This document shows, one piece after another, positions 27,393 through 35,639 of a stretch of 64,000 bases of DNA. The stretch is from Brevundimonas sp. NIBR10. Its GTDB lineage: Bacteria > Pseudomonadota > Alphaproteobacteria > Caulobacterales > Caulobacteraceae. The translations under genes were made by a program, and so were the position numbers. Each line of letters opens with the position of its first letter. Within the stretch, counting starts at the first letter, position 1. The notes beneath the pieces were generated by a model. That model worked only from the letters and a program-made list of their open reading frames with translations, searched no databases and was not told the DNA's origin. The stretch spans positions 744,001 through 808,000 of the forward strand of contig NZ_CP115464.1 in NCBI RefSeq assembly GCF_027912515.1, written 5' to 3'.

Positions 27393-28583
27393 TCAGGCGC
27401 CTCCAAGAACATCGGGGACATTGATCCGGGCTGCGGCGAGCGCCGGACCCAGGGAGCCCACCAGCCCGAGCAGCAAGGCGACGCCGAAGAGGACGGCGTC
27501 GATTGGACCGATCGGAGGAATCGGCAGTGCGTAGCTGGACGCGCTGGCGGCGGCGACCAGTCCGACGCCGGAGCGCGCCAGGCCGATGCCGACAAGGCCG
27601 CCCAGCCCGCCCAGCAACAGGCCTTCGAGCGCGGTGACGGCGATCAGGAGGCCGGGCCGGGCGCCGAGCGCACGCAGCAGGGCAAGCTCGCGCCGGCGTG
27701 TGAGCACCGCTGCGCTCAGGGCCACGATGAAGCCGATGAGCGAGAGACCGAGCAGGGCCCCGCCGAGTTTGCGGATGGCGTCGGCGCTGGCGCCGGCGAT
27801 CTGGTTCAGTCTCGCCGCCTCCAGGGCGGGCGAGGCGGGCTGGAGATCGGGCGTCGCCTTGACCTGATTGGGCAGGATAACGGCGCCCAGGGGAGAGCGG
27901 TAAGTGATCAGCAGGGCGGTGATTTGCGGCCCCCTGGCGGCCTCCGCCGCCTCGTCGGCGTCGGGATGCTCATGGACCTTCCAGATGCTGCGGTAGTCGG
28001 TCAGGGCGACCCGGTCCACCACGGTTCCGGTGGGGGCCATCACCCCCACGACATGATAGGGCGTGGCCGAATGCAGGTCGCCGCTGCCGGACACGAGCCC
28101 ATGCTCGCCGACGAAATCATCGCCGACCTTCAGACCGAGACGCGCCGCCGCCGCAGCGCCGATCACCGCCTGCATGGGCTGGTCCCACCAGCTCCCCTCA
28201 GCCAGCCGCGCCTTGTAGAGGGCGGGATAGGCGAGGGTCGTCCCGATGATCCTCGCACCGCCGACATTGTCGCCCATGGAGACGGGGATGGCCTGGCGCA
28301 CCATGGGATTGTGTATGAATCTTTCGGCGTCGGCGAGGTCGATATTGCCGGTCGGGGCGTCGACCTGGAAGATGGCGGACATCACCAGTTGAAGCGGGCT
28401 GCCCTTGGCCCCGATGACCAGATCGACGGCTCCCAGGTCCCGGGTCATCCGGTCTGACGCCGCCTGTTCCAGCAGCAGAACCGAGGCCGTGACCGCCACG
28501 GCCACGGCCAGGACCAGGGCGTGAAAGCTCCAGGTCACCGGACGTCGTCCGATGAAGGCGGCCAGCAACTTGCCCAGGGTCAT
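27393..28583 (-). CDS. FtsX/MacB-type ABC transporter permease
   Basis: A 396-residue permease with an N-terminal membrane segment (FHALVLAVAVAVTASVLLLEQA), a large periplasmic domain, and three C-terminal spans (LGGALLGLSLIGFIVALSAAV; LEGLLLGGLGGLVGIGLA; IDAVLFGVALLLGLVGSLGP). The cytoplasmic LTRRRELALLRALGARPGLL loop is the FtsX-family signature. Such permeases move or release lipids, lipoproteins or proteins rather than pumping ions in. The ATPase gene overlaps it by four bases, and two DUF3299 genes follow. Confidence 0.9.
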   Translation of the reverse strand: MTLGKLLAAFIGRRPVTWSFHALVLAVAVAVTASVLLLEQAASDRMTRDLGAVDLVIGAKGSPLQLVMSAIFQVDAPTGNIDLADAERFIHNPMVRQAIPVSMGDNVGGARIIGTTLAYPALYKARLAEGSWWDQPMQAVIGAAAAARLGLKVGDDFVGEHGLVSGSGDLHSATPYHVVGVMAPTGTVVDRVALTDYRSIWKVHEHPDADEAAEAARGPQITALLITYRSPLGAVILPNQVKATPDLQPASPALEAARLNQIAGASADAIRKLGGALLGLSLIGFIVALSAAVLTRRRELALLRALGARPGLLIAVTALEGLLLGGLGGLVGIGLARSGVGLVAAASASSYALPIPPIGPIDAVLFGVALLLGLVGSLGPALAAARINVPDVLGGA

Positions 28584-29239
28584 GCCAACGTCTCCTGGCG
28601 CGTCGCAAGCGCAGCGACGTCGATCCGGCGCGTGAACCGCGTCTTCAGACGGTGATCGTGGGTGGCGATCACAAGGGCCGCCCCGGTCTCCGAGGCCGCG
28701 CGGATGAGCAGGTCGGCGACCAGGCCGGCGTTGGCGTCGTCGAGGCTCGCGGTCGGTTCGTCGGCCAGGATCAGGGACGGGTTCATCAGCATGGCGCGGG
28801 CGATGGCGATCCGCTGCGCCTCGCCCCGGCTCAATGTCTCAGCCTTGCGATGGCGCGCATCGGCCAGACCCAGTTCCTCGATCCGCGCCAGGGCCGCCTC
28901 GCGGTCCTGGCGCGCGCCGGCGGCGAAAGGCCCCAGAAGGACATTGTCGAGAACGCTGAGGCCGGGGAGCAGGTGGACGTCCTGGAAGATCATCCCGATC
29001 CGGCTTCCCCGCAGCCGATCCCGTCGCCCGGCCGACAGGGCGCTGAAGGGGGCCTTGTCGAGCGTGATTGCGCCGGAAATCACAGGCAGGAGACCGCCGA
29101 GGGTGAACAGGGCTGTGGATTTCCCTGAGCCCGACGGTCCGAGCAGCAGGACCGCCTCGCCTGATCCCGCCTCGAAGTCCGCGATGGCCGCGACAGGGCG
29201 GCCGTGATGTCCGACCACAAGGTCCTGTGTCAGGAGCAT
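28580..29239 (-). CDS. LolD/MacB-type ABC transporter ATP-binding protein
   Basis: A 219-residue ABC ATPase starting at ATG 29239 (MLLTQDLVVGHHGRPV), with Walker A GPSGSGKSTALFTLGG, a Q-loop IGMIFQDVHLLPGLSV, signature LSRGEAQRIAIARAML, Walker B LILADEPTASLD and H-loop ATHDHRL. It belongs to the class that partners FtsX-type permeases. It overlaps the upstream lipoprotein gene by 10 bases and the permease by four, so the complex is coexpressed. Confidence 0.93.
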   Translation of the reverse strand: MLLTQDLVVGHHGRPVAAIADFEAGSGEAVLLLGPSGSGKSTALFTLGGLLPVISGAITLDKAPFSALSAGRRDRLRGSRIGMIFQDVHLLPGLSVLDNVLLGPFAAGARQDREAALARIEELGLADARHRKAETLSRGEAQRIAIARAMLMNPSLILADEPTASLDDANAGLVADLLIRAASETGAALVIATHDHRLKTRFTRRIDVAALATRQETLA

Positions 29240-29769
29240 CGCCGCATCCAGTCCTTCGCCCGGTCGGTGCCGAGAATGCCATGATGGGTCGCGCACGTCC
29301 GGCCAGCGGAGTCCACGGCGATCGCGAGCGGCAGTCGCGGCGGTGCGCCGCCGAACCGGGTGAGCACCTCGCTCGCGGGTTCGCTCGCGGTCCAGACCAT
29401 CGTTGATGGCAGACCAAGCCTTTGGCTGGCCGCCGCTGCGGGGGGGGCAGGTTCCAGGGCCACCGCGACGAGCCGGCCGCGCGCAGCCCGCTCAAGCCCG
29501 GCCCAGCCCTGAAGTTCGATCAAACAGGGACCGCAGTCGCTGCGCCACAGGAGAAGGACCGCCGGCTGTCCGGCGAGGTCGGCGACCCGGACGTGTCGGC
29601 CGTTCAGGTCCCGGCCCTGGAGCTGGGCGTTCGGCCGCGCCGGCGCGCAGGCTGTGAGCCCCACAAGCGTGGCGCCAAGGAGCGCGACCATCCCGGTTCG
29701 CGCCGGCGTCGTCTTGCAGGCGGGGGGGCGTCGGCGTGCGCTGGATACCGGTTCTGCCGCGATCGTCAC
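29230..29769 (-). CDS. Thioredoxin-fold (TlpA-like) lipoprotein
   Basis: A 179-residue protein; the GTG at 29769 has a GGAG seven bases upstream, while ATG 29691 would give a more usual signal. A hydrophobic stretch ends at a lipobox (VGLTAC). The thioredoxin-like domain includes VRVADLAGQPAVLLLWRSDC and the active-site CGPC (RSDCGPCLIELQG), and a further Cys pair lies near the C-terminus. It is the first gene of the transporter operon, next to two Zur-like sites. I infer it keeps cysteines of partner proteins reduced, for example the DUF3299 CxxC. Confidence 0.78.
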   Translation of the reverse strand: MTIAAEPVSSARRRPPACKTTPARTGMVALLGATLVGLTACAPARPNAQLQGRDLNGRHVRVADLAGQPAVLLLWRSDCGPCLIELQGWAGLERAARGRLVAVALEPAPPAAAASQRLGLPSTMVWTASEPASEVLTRFGGAPPRLPLAIAVDSAGRTCATHHGILGTDRAKDWMRRCS

Positions 29770-29799
29770 GAAAAAGCTCCGGCAGGGGTTGTTTTAGCT

Positions 29800-29812
29800 G
29801 TTACACAGTAAC
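29800..29812. promoter_or_regulatory. Candidate Zur box 1 (transporter operon side)
   Basis: GTTACACAGTAAC is an inverted repeat with perfect 5-bp arms, 30 bp upstream of the transporter operon's first start codon. It matches 9 of 12 positions of GTTATA-N-TATAAC. Confidence 0.55.
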
Positions 29813-29825
29813 ATATCATGGGGGT

Positions 29826-29838
29826 GTTATATCATAAC
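29826..29838. promoter_or_regulatory. Candidate Zur box 2 (merC-like gene side)
   Basis: GTTATATCATAAC matches 11 of 12 consensus positions and is flanked by T and A, giving TGTTATATCATAACA. It lies 26 bp upstream of the MerC-like ATG and 13 bp from box 1, so the two sites may serve the divergent genes separately. Confidence 0.78.
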
Positions 29839-29864
29839 AAAGATCAGGCGCTAGGGCCCAAGCC

Positions 29865-30272
29865 ATGAGTTGCGATCCCCCCCTCGCCCGCGCCGCCCAC
29901 ACCGGCCGGGCGGGCGACCTGGTGGCCATCAGCCTGTCGTCCCTGTGCCTGGTTCATTGCCTGGCCCTGCCCCTAGTGGCGGGACTGCTTCCGCTCGCCG
30001 GAGCCTGGGCGGAGGCGCCCTGGGTCCACTGGACCTTTGCCGCCTTCGCCGCGCCGGTCTCGGCCTGGACATTGTCGCGTCCCCATCCGCGCAGACCCGC
30101 CTGGGGCGCCATTGGTCTGGCGACCCTGGGCCTGTGTCTGCTGGTCGCTGGCGCGGCGGAGTTTCCCAGCCATGCGCTGGAGACGCCGATCACGGTCAGC
30201 GGCGGTCTGCTGCTGGCGACGGCCCATGGTCTCAACTGGCGTCGCCGGCCGCGCCATCACCACCCCGACTAG
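29865..30272 (+). CDS. MerC-domain membrane protein
   Basis: A 135-residue inner-membrane protein with about four spans. The first carries the MerC-like Cys pair CLVHCLALPLVAGLLPL; others are WVHWTFAAFAAPVSAWTL and LATLGLCLLVAGAAEFP. The C-terminus is His-rich (RRPRHHHPD). MerC is a mercury transporter, but MerC-like proteins also occur beside zur genes, where zinc transport is the likelier job. Zur box 2 lies 26 bp upstream. Cation specificity is inferred from context only. Confidence 0.82.
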   Translation: MSCDPPLARAAHTGRAGDLVAISLSSLCLVHCLALPLVAGLLPLAGAWAEAPWVHWTFAAFAAPVSAWTLSRPHPRRPAWGAIGLATLGLCLLVAGAAEFPSHALETPITVSGGLLLATAHGLNWRRRPRHHHPD

Positions 30273-30332
30273 GGCGGAGGGAGCGAGAGCCCGCCGACCC
30301 TCGCCCCCCATTCGAGACGCCCTGACCGGGGT

Positions 30333-31550
30333 TCAGGCGGCCTCGGCCGCCGGACCCCAGAGCGGGAACGGGTCGGCGAACTTCTTCCAGCCTTTTTCGC
30401 CCCGCTCCATTTCGAACCGCGTCAGCAAGGCGGCGTCGAACATGGCGGTCAGGGCGGCGCGGTCCATGTCCTTGCCGATCAGAACGATTTCCTGACGTCG
30501 GTCGCCAAACGGCTGGCGCCAGACGGCTTCGAGGGCGCTCAGCCATTCAGGATTGTCATCGGGCCATCGCTCGCGCGGGGCGGACGCCCACCACAGACCG
30601 CCCCATTGGTGTTCCGTGACGGCCCCGGCCTGGCTCCAGGATCCGACATAGGCCATGCGGGTCGCCAGCCAGAAAAAGCCCTTGGAGCGCCAGACTCCGG
30701 GCCATTCGCGCTTCAGAACCTCCAGCAACCGTTCGGGATGGAAGGGTTTGCGCGCCTTGTAGACAAAGGTAGAAACGCCGTATTCCTCGGTCTCGGGCGT
30801 CACCTCACCCCGCAGGGCCTGGCTCCATCCGGCGGCGCTCTCGGCCCGGTCCATATCGAACAGGTCGGCGCCCATGACCTGATCGAGCGGAACCGCCCCG
30901 CGCCGGGCCTCGATGATCCGCGCCGAGGGATTCAGCTGACCCATCATGGCGGACAGGACGGCGAGGTCGGCGGCGGGCAGCAGATCGGTCTTGTTCAGGA
31001 CGATCACGTCGGCGAACTCGATCTGATCGATCAGCAGGTCGGCGACCGTGCGTTCGTCATCCTCGCCGAGATGTTCGCCCCGGGTCTTGAGCCGATCCGT
31101 CGAAGGATAGTCGCGGTAGAAGTTGAAGGCGTCCACCACGGTCACCATCGTATCCACCCGCGCAAGGTCCGCGAGGCTGAACCCGTCTTCGTCGCGGAAG
31201 TCGAAGGTCGCGGCCACCGGCATCGGCTCGGAGATTCCGGTCGACTCGATCAGCAGGTAGTCGAACCGGTTCTCGCGCGCGAGTTTGCCCACCTCGATCA
31301 GCAGATCCTCACGCAGGGTGCAGCAGATGCAGCCGTTTGACATCTCCACCAGCCGCTCCTGCGTGCGCGACAGGTCCGCTCCGCCGCCTTCCCGCACCAG
31401 GGCGGCGTCGATGTTGATCTCGCTCATGTCGTTGACGATCACGGCGACCCGCTTGCCCTCGCGATTGTTCAGGATGTGGTTGAGCAGAGTGGTTTTGCCG
31501 GCGCCGAGGAAGCCGGAGAGGACGGTGACGGGGAGTCGGGTGTCAGCCAT
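30333..31550 (-). CDS. zigA: ZigA/COG0523 zinc-chaperone GTPase
   Basis: A 405-residue CobW/COG0523 GTPase; ATG 31550 ([20 protein letters not shown]) is preferred over an upstream in-frame GTG at 31595. Motifs are Walker [16 protein letters not shown], the metal-binding CxCC ([11 protein letters not shown]), [14 protein letters not shown], and a C-terminal domain with [12 protein letters not shown] [12 protein letters not shown] and [10 protein letters not shown]. The family delivers zinc to client enzymes under zinc starvation. It lies 45 bp downstream of phoD on the same strand and would share its Zur-controlled promoter. Confidence 0.92.
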   Translation of the reverse strand: MADTRLPVTVLSGFLGAGKTTLLNHILNNREGKRVAVIVNDMSEINIDAALVREGGGADLSRTQERLVEMSNGCICCTLREDLLIEVGKLARENRFDYLLIESTGISEPMPVAATFDFRDEDGFSLADLARVDTMVTVVDAFNFYRDYPSTDRLKTRGEHLGEDDERTVADLLIDQIEFADVIVLNKTDLLPAADLAVLSAMMGQLNPSARIIEARRGAVPLDQVMGADLFDMDRAESAAGWSQALRGEVTPETEEYGVSTFVYKARKPFHPERLLEVLKREWPGVWRSKGFFWLATRMAYVGSWSQAGAVTEHQWGGLWWASAPRERWPDDNPEWLSALEAVWRQPFGDRRQEIVLIGKDMDRAALTAMFDAALLTRFEMERGEKGWKKFADPFPLWGPAAEAA

Positions 31551-31595
31551 GACGGGGTCCTGAAGACAAGGAGAGGAAGGGAAGACGTGCGACAA

Positions 31596-33176
31596 TCAGG
31601 CGGCGACGGCGCCGGCGCGCCCGCTTTCGACGGCGAAGGTCCTGAGTGTGGAGACGGTCGCCCGGGGATCGCGCCGGTCGCTGATCGCCCGGTAGTCGGT
31701 AAGCATCCGGTCGGGCGTCATCGCGATCGACATGAAGCCGTGCGCCCGGCTCTCGAAATATTTCACGTGGGGGTTCTCGGGCAGCATTTCCGCGAACGGC
31801 GCATAGGGCGGTGGGTCGGCGGTGATGGAGCCGGTGACGAACTCCGTGGCGACCGTCGCGGACTCGGGATCGGCGAAGTCGGCCTTGAGGTCGGTGGTCC
31901 AGAAGGAGTGGATGTCGCCTCCAAGAAGGACGGGGTTCTGCGCCGGACTGTTCCGGATCGCCGACAGCAGCCGGTCCCGCGTCGCCGGATAGCCGTCCCA
32001 GCCGTCGGTCCAGTGGCCGACGACGCCGTTGCGTCCTTTCTGACGGATCGAGGCCGCCAGGAGGTCCTGGGCGATGATCGTCCAGCGCGCCGAGGGCCCG
32101 CCCAGACCCTGGTAGAGCCAGTCTTCCTGGGTCAGGCCCAACATGGAGCGCTCGGGCTGGAGCCGTTCGAGGCAGTCGTCGCCAACCACTGACCCTCGTC
32201 TGGAGGTGGCGGTCGCGCAGGCTGCCGGCGAGCGGTACTGACGGCCGTCGAGGACGTGGATCCGGGCCAGGTCGCCCCAGGCCAGTCGACGGTACAGCCT
32301 CCAGGGGTCGCTCAGGCTCGCCCGACGGATCGGCATATGTTCGAAGAAGGCCTGATAGGCCGCCTGTCGTCGCGCCGGAAAGCCGGGGTCTTCGGCGACG
32401 TCCTGGGACAGCAGGCCGCCGTAGTCGTTCTCGACCTCGTGATCGTCCCAGGTCACGACGCACGGACGGGCGGCGTGAAGCGCCTGGAGATCCGGATCGG
32501 TCTTGTACAGACCGTAGCGGTTGCGGTAGCCGGCCAGATCGACGACGTCCGCCGCGCGGTCGTGACGCCGGGGGCGACCGGCGGCGCGCTCCCCGACATA
32601 GCTGTACTCATAGATGTAGTCGCCGAGGAGAAGGGTCAGGTCGGCGTCGCTGGCCGCCATGTGGCGGTAGGCCGAAAAATAACCCGTCTCCCAGTGGGAA
32701 CAGGAGGCCGCGACCAGTTTGAGGCTTTCGGTCGCCGCCCCCGCATCCGGGGCCGTTGCGGCGCGGCCGACGGCGCTGCGGTGACCCAGGGCCATGAACC
32801 GGTACCACCAGGGGCGGCCGGCGGCGAGGCCCTGGACCTCAATCTTCACGGCGTGGGCATTGTCGCTCAGCGCCGTGGCCTCTCCAGTCAGAACGATGTG
32901 ACGGAAGGCTTCGTCAGCGGCGATCTCCCAACGCACCGTCGTCGGCGCGGACAGTCCGCCCAGACCGTCGGCGGCGAGCGGATCAAGGGCCAGTCGCGTC
33001 CAGATGACAAAACCGTCCGACGTCGGATCTCCGCAGGCCACGCCGAAGGGAAAAGGGGCAGGCGAGGGTTCGGCGCGGGCCGGTCCGGGAAAGGCCAGCG
33101 GCGCCAGACCGGCGACGAGCAGCGCCCGCCGGTCCACAAGGGGGCCACGAAAATCCGCACGTTTCGGGTCTTTCAC
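31596..33176 (-). CDS. phoD: PhoD-family alkaline phosphatase
   Basis: A 526-residue periplasmic phosphodiesterase/phosphatase with a Tat signal (DRRALLVAGLAPLAF, cleavage near ARA-EP) and a GTG start. Family motifs include FGVACGDPTSDGFVIWTRL, LGDYIYEYS, TWDDHEVENDYGG, and GGDIHSFW near the C-terminus. PhoD uses iron and calcium, not zinc. A Zur-like site lies 39 bp upstream and the zinc chaperone gene lies downstream, which places this zinc-independent enzyme in the zinc response. The only ambiguity is the exact start. Confidence 0.92.
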   Translation of the reverse strand: MKDPKRADFRGPLVDRRALLVAGLAPLAFPGPARAEPSPAPFPFGVACGDPTSDGFVIWTRLALDPLAADGLGGLSAPTTVRWEIAADEAFRHIVLTGEATALSDNAHAVKIEVQGLAAGRPWWYRFMALGHRSAVGRAATAPDAGAATESLKLVAASCSHWETGYFSAYRHMAASDADLTLLLGDYIYEYSYVGERAAGRPRRHDRAADVVDLAGYRNRYGLYKTDPDLQALHAARPCVVTWDDHEVENDYGGLLSQDVAEDPGFPARRQAAYQAFFEHMPIRRASLSDPWRLYRRLAWGDLARIHVLDGRQYRSPAACATATSRRGSVVGDDCLERLQPERSMLGLTQEDWLYQGLGGPSARWTIIAQDLLAASIRQKGRNGVVGHWTDGWDGYPATRDRLLSAIRNSPAQNPVLLGGDIHSFWTTDLKADFADPESATVATEFVTGSITADPPPYAPFAEMLPENPHVKYFESRAHGFMSIAMTPDRMLTDYRAISDRRDPRATVSTLRTFAVESGRAGAVAA

Positions 33177-33214
33177 GATCGCATCTCGACAAGAAGGAAG
33201 ATCCCGGTCTAGAC

Positions 33215-33227
33215 GTTACGGTATAAC
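33215..33227. promoter_or_regulatory. Candidate Zur box between phoD and DUF1826 gene
   Basis: GTTACGGTATAAC matches 10 of 12 positions of GTTATA-N-TATAAC. It sits in the 71-bp gap between divergent phoD and the DUF1826 gene and could govern both. Confidence 0.7.
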
Positions 33228-33247
33228 GTATCAATAGCGAGGCGGGC

Positions 33248-33859
33248 GTGGCGGTCGGAGCAGTGGTGATCGGGGACAGCCCCTTGGTCTTCAAGACCCT
33301 GTTCGAGCCCCACGTTCAAATGGCCATCTGGACACGGCCCAGTCCCCGGAGAGGCGATGCGACGGCCGGCGCGGCTGTGGGCTTTGACTGCAATGGAGAC
33401 TGGATCGCGCCCGACGCGCCGGTCGCGGCCTGGTTGATGGAGGATCTGCAGATGCTCGGGGACATTTTCAGCGCCCTGTCCGGGTCTGACCGCTGGCGGG
33501 CGCGATGCGAGCGGGTGACGAGCCGGGTCTGTCCGCGCTTTCACCAGGATGCGCCTCCGCTACGCCTGATCACCACCTATGACGGCCCCGGTACGGAATG
33601 GGCCTTCGACGTCGAGCTGGACGGCGATCTTTCGGCGCGACGCGCCGCGACCCGGCGCCATGTCCGGCCGACATCGGCGGGCTCCGTCCTGCTCCTCAAG
33701 GGCCGCGCCGCGCGTCTGTTCGAGGCCGGGCCCGCCTTGTTGCATCGCTCGCCGGCCGCCAGCCGCAAGCATCCGCGAACCGTCTGCACCCTGGACCTCC
33801 CCCGGCCGCGCGAGGCCGCAGGCGAGGCGGACGACCGCACCGATCTTCAGGCTGCCTGA
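33248..33859 (+). CDS. DUF1826 domain-containing protein
   Basis: A 203-residue soluble protein with GTG start 20 bp after the Zur-like site. The DUF1826 pattern is visible in MAIWTRPSP, WLMEDLQMLGDIF, RVCPRFHQDAPPLRLITTYD and YDGPGTEW. The conserved CP-FH-D and TYxGPGTEW residues suggest a cupin-like metal-dependent fold. The family is recurrently found near zinc-chaperone GTPases; its biochemical role is unknown. The S10 peptidase gene starts 41 bp downstream and may be cotranscribed. Confidence 0.82.
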   Translation: MAVGAVVIGDSPLVFKTLFEPHVQMAIWTRPSPRRGDATAGAAVGFDCNGDWIAPDAPVAAWLMEDLQMLGDIFSALSGSDRWRARCERVTSRVCPRFHQDAPPLRLITTYDGPGTEWAFDVELDGDLSARRAATRRHVRPTSAGSVLLLKGRAARLFEAGPALLHRSPAASRKHPRTVCTLDLPRPREAAGEADDRTDLQAA

Positions 33860-33899
33860 CCGCGGCCCCAGCCCTGTCCTCCTTTCACGAAAGACACCC

Positions 33900-35567
33900 A
33901 TGCGCCGGATGATGACACGCGTGACCTCGGCCCTGCTGCTTTGGGGGGCGCTGGCCGCGCTGGCGACCTCGCCGGCCCAGGCCCAGACCTCTTCGCCCGG
34001 GCGGGCGAGCGCCGAGGCGGGGGAGGGTTCCCAGAGCGCGGAAGCGCGTCAGCGCGATGCGGCGGCGCGTGACGTGGCCGAAGGCTGGGCGGCGCCGAGC
34101 GCCACCGAAGCCCAGTCTGTGACGCAACACACCGTCGAGGCCCAGGGCCGGACGCTGCGTTATACGGCGACGGCGGGCACGCTGACGGTGCGCGATGCGG
34201 ACGGCAAGCCGACGGCCAGCGTCTTTTACGTCGCCTATACGCTCAACGGCGCGCCGGCGTCCGGCCGACCGGTGACCTTCTTCTACAACGGCGGTCCCGG
34301 CTCCTCGAGCGTCTGGCTGCATATGGGATCCTTCGCCCCGATGCGGGTGCAGACCGGCGATCCTGAAACCATCCGCCCGGCCCCTTACGCCTTCGGCCCC
34401 AATCCGGAGACCCTTCTGGACAAGACCGACATGGTCTTCATCGACGCGATCGGCACGGGCTATTCGCGGCCGCTCGGCGCGACGCCCGGCTCGGCCTTCT
34501 GGGGCGTCGATCGGGACGCCGACGCGTTTTCAAAGGCCATCCTGCGCTATGTGACCAAAAACAGCCGCTGGGCGAGCCCGAAATTCCTCTTCGGCGAGAG
34601 CTACGGCACCCTGCGCTCGGCAGCGGTCGCCTATCAGCTTCAGGATCGCGGCATGGCCCTGAACGGGGTGGTGCTGCTCTCGACCATCCTCAACTACGGG
34701 ATCGAACAGAGCGGCTATGACCTCGGCTATGTCGGCTATTTTCCCAGCTATGCCGCCACCGCCTGGTATCATAACCGCGTGCCGGACCGCCCGGCGGACG
34801 TGGCCGACTTTGTCCAGAAGGCCCGGGAATTCGCCCAGGGGCCCTACACAGCGGCCCTGGCCAAGGGGCAGTTGATCACGCCGGAGGAAAGGGCGGACAT
34901 CGCGCGCCAGATGAGCGCCTTCACTGGCCTGTCGCCGGCGTTTCTGGAACGCGCCAATCTGCGGGTCGACCTGGATCTGTTCCAGAAGGAGTTGCTACGC
35001 GACCAACGCCTGACCGTCGGCCGGTTCGACAGCCGCTATACCGGCGTTGACACCAATGCCGCCGGCGCCTCGCCCGATTACGACGCCTCCGATACGGCCA
35101 TCAGCGGGGCCTTCATCGCCACCTTCAACGACTATGTCGCGAGCCAGCTGCATTATGAGACCCAGATGCCTTATCTGGTTTCGGCCTATTCGCTTCCCGG
35201 TTTCGACTGGAACTGGAAGCACAGGGCGCCGTCCGGCGCCGAACAGATCGTCCCGGACGTCGGTGTCGATCTGTCGGCGGCCATGCGGACCAACCCCTAT
35301 CTGCGAGTGCTGTCGCTCAATGGCTATTACGACATGGCGACGCCGTTCTTCGCGACCGAATACGACCTGGCCCATATGATGCTCGAGCCGGCCCAGCAGC
35401 GAAACCTGGAGTTCAAATACTATCCCTCCGGCCACATGATCTACCTGAACCCGCAAGCCCTGCATCAACTCCACGGGGATCTGGCCGACTTCTATGATCG
35501 CACTGTCGCCAGCGCCGCCCAGGGCCGCCCGGCCGCGGCTTCGGCGCGGCCGACCTCACATAGCTGA
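33900..35567 (+). CDS. S10 family serine carboxypeptidase-like protein
   Basis: A 555-residue secreted peptidase; ATG 33900 starts a signal peptide (TSALLLWGALAALATSPAQA). After an acidic low-complexity linker, the alpha/beta-hydrolase core shows VTFFYNGGPGSSSVWLHMGS (oxyanion region), the nucleophile Ser at about residue 234 in FGESYGTLRS, and the C-terminal His in YYPSGHMIYLN. It cleaves C-terminal residues from peptides in the periplasm. A hairpin terminator follows. Confidence 0.9.
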   Translation: MRRMMTRVTSALLLWGALAALATSPAQAQTSSPGRASAEAGEGSQSAEARQRDAAARDVAEGWAAPSATEAQSVTQHTVEAQGRTLRYTATAGTLTVRDADGKPTASVFYVAYTLNGAPASGRPVTFFYNGGPGSSSVWLHMGSFAPMRVQTGDPETIRPAPYAFGPNPETLLDKTDMVFIDAIGTGYSRPLGATPGSAFWGVDRDADAFSKAILRYVTKNSRWASPKFLFGESYGTLRSAAVAYQLQDRGMALNGVVLLSTILNYGIEQSGYDLGYVGYFPSYAATAWYHNRVPDRPADVADFVQKAREFAQGPYTAALAKGQLITPEERADIARQMSAFTGLSPAFLERANLRVDLDLFQKELLRDQRLTVGRFDSRYTGVDTNAAGASPDYDASDTAISGAFIATFNDYVASQLHYETQMPYLVSAYSLPGFDWNWKHRAPSGAEQIVPDVGVDLSAAMRTNPYLRVLSLNGYYDMATPFFATEYDLAHMMLEPAQQRNLEFKYYPSGHMIYLNPQALHQLHGDLADFYDRTVASAAQGRPAAASARPTSHS

Positions 35568-35581
35568 CCCAGTCCTCGTGG

Positions 35582-35612
35582 GGGCGACGTCGGCGGATCG
35601 CCGGCGTCGCCC
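35582..35612 (+). terminator. Hairpin terminator after S10 peptidase gene
   Basis: GGGCGACG pairs with CGTCGCCC, and the stem continues inward through CGGCG/CGCCG after one G-T pair, 14 bp after the stop; TTG follows the stem. It separates the S10 and S46 genes. Confidence 0.6.
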
Positions 35613-35639
35613 TTGACCCAGTCCCGCACGGAGCCTTCC

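Noticed and set aside
29865..30272. MerC-like gene as evidence of a mercury resistance operon
   Set aside because: No merA, merP, merT or merR nearby; promoter and neighbours point to zinc.
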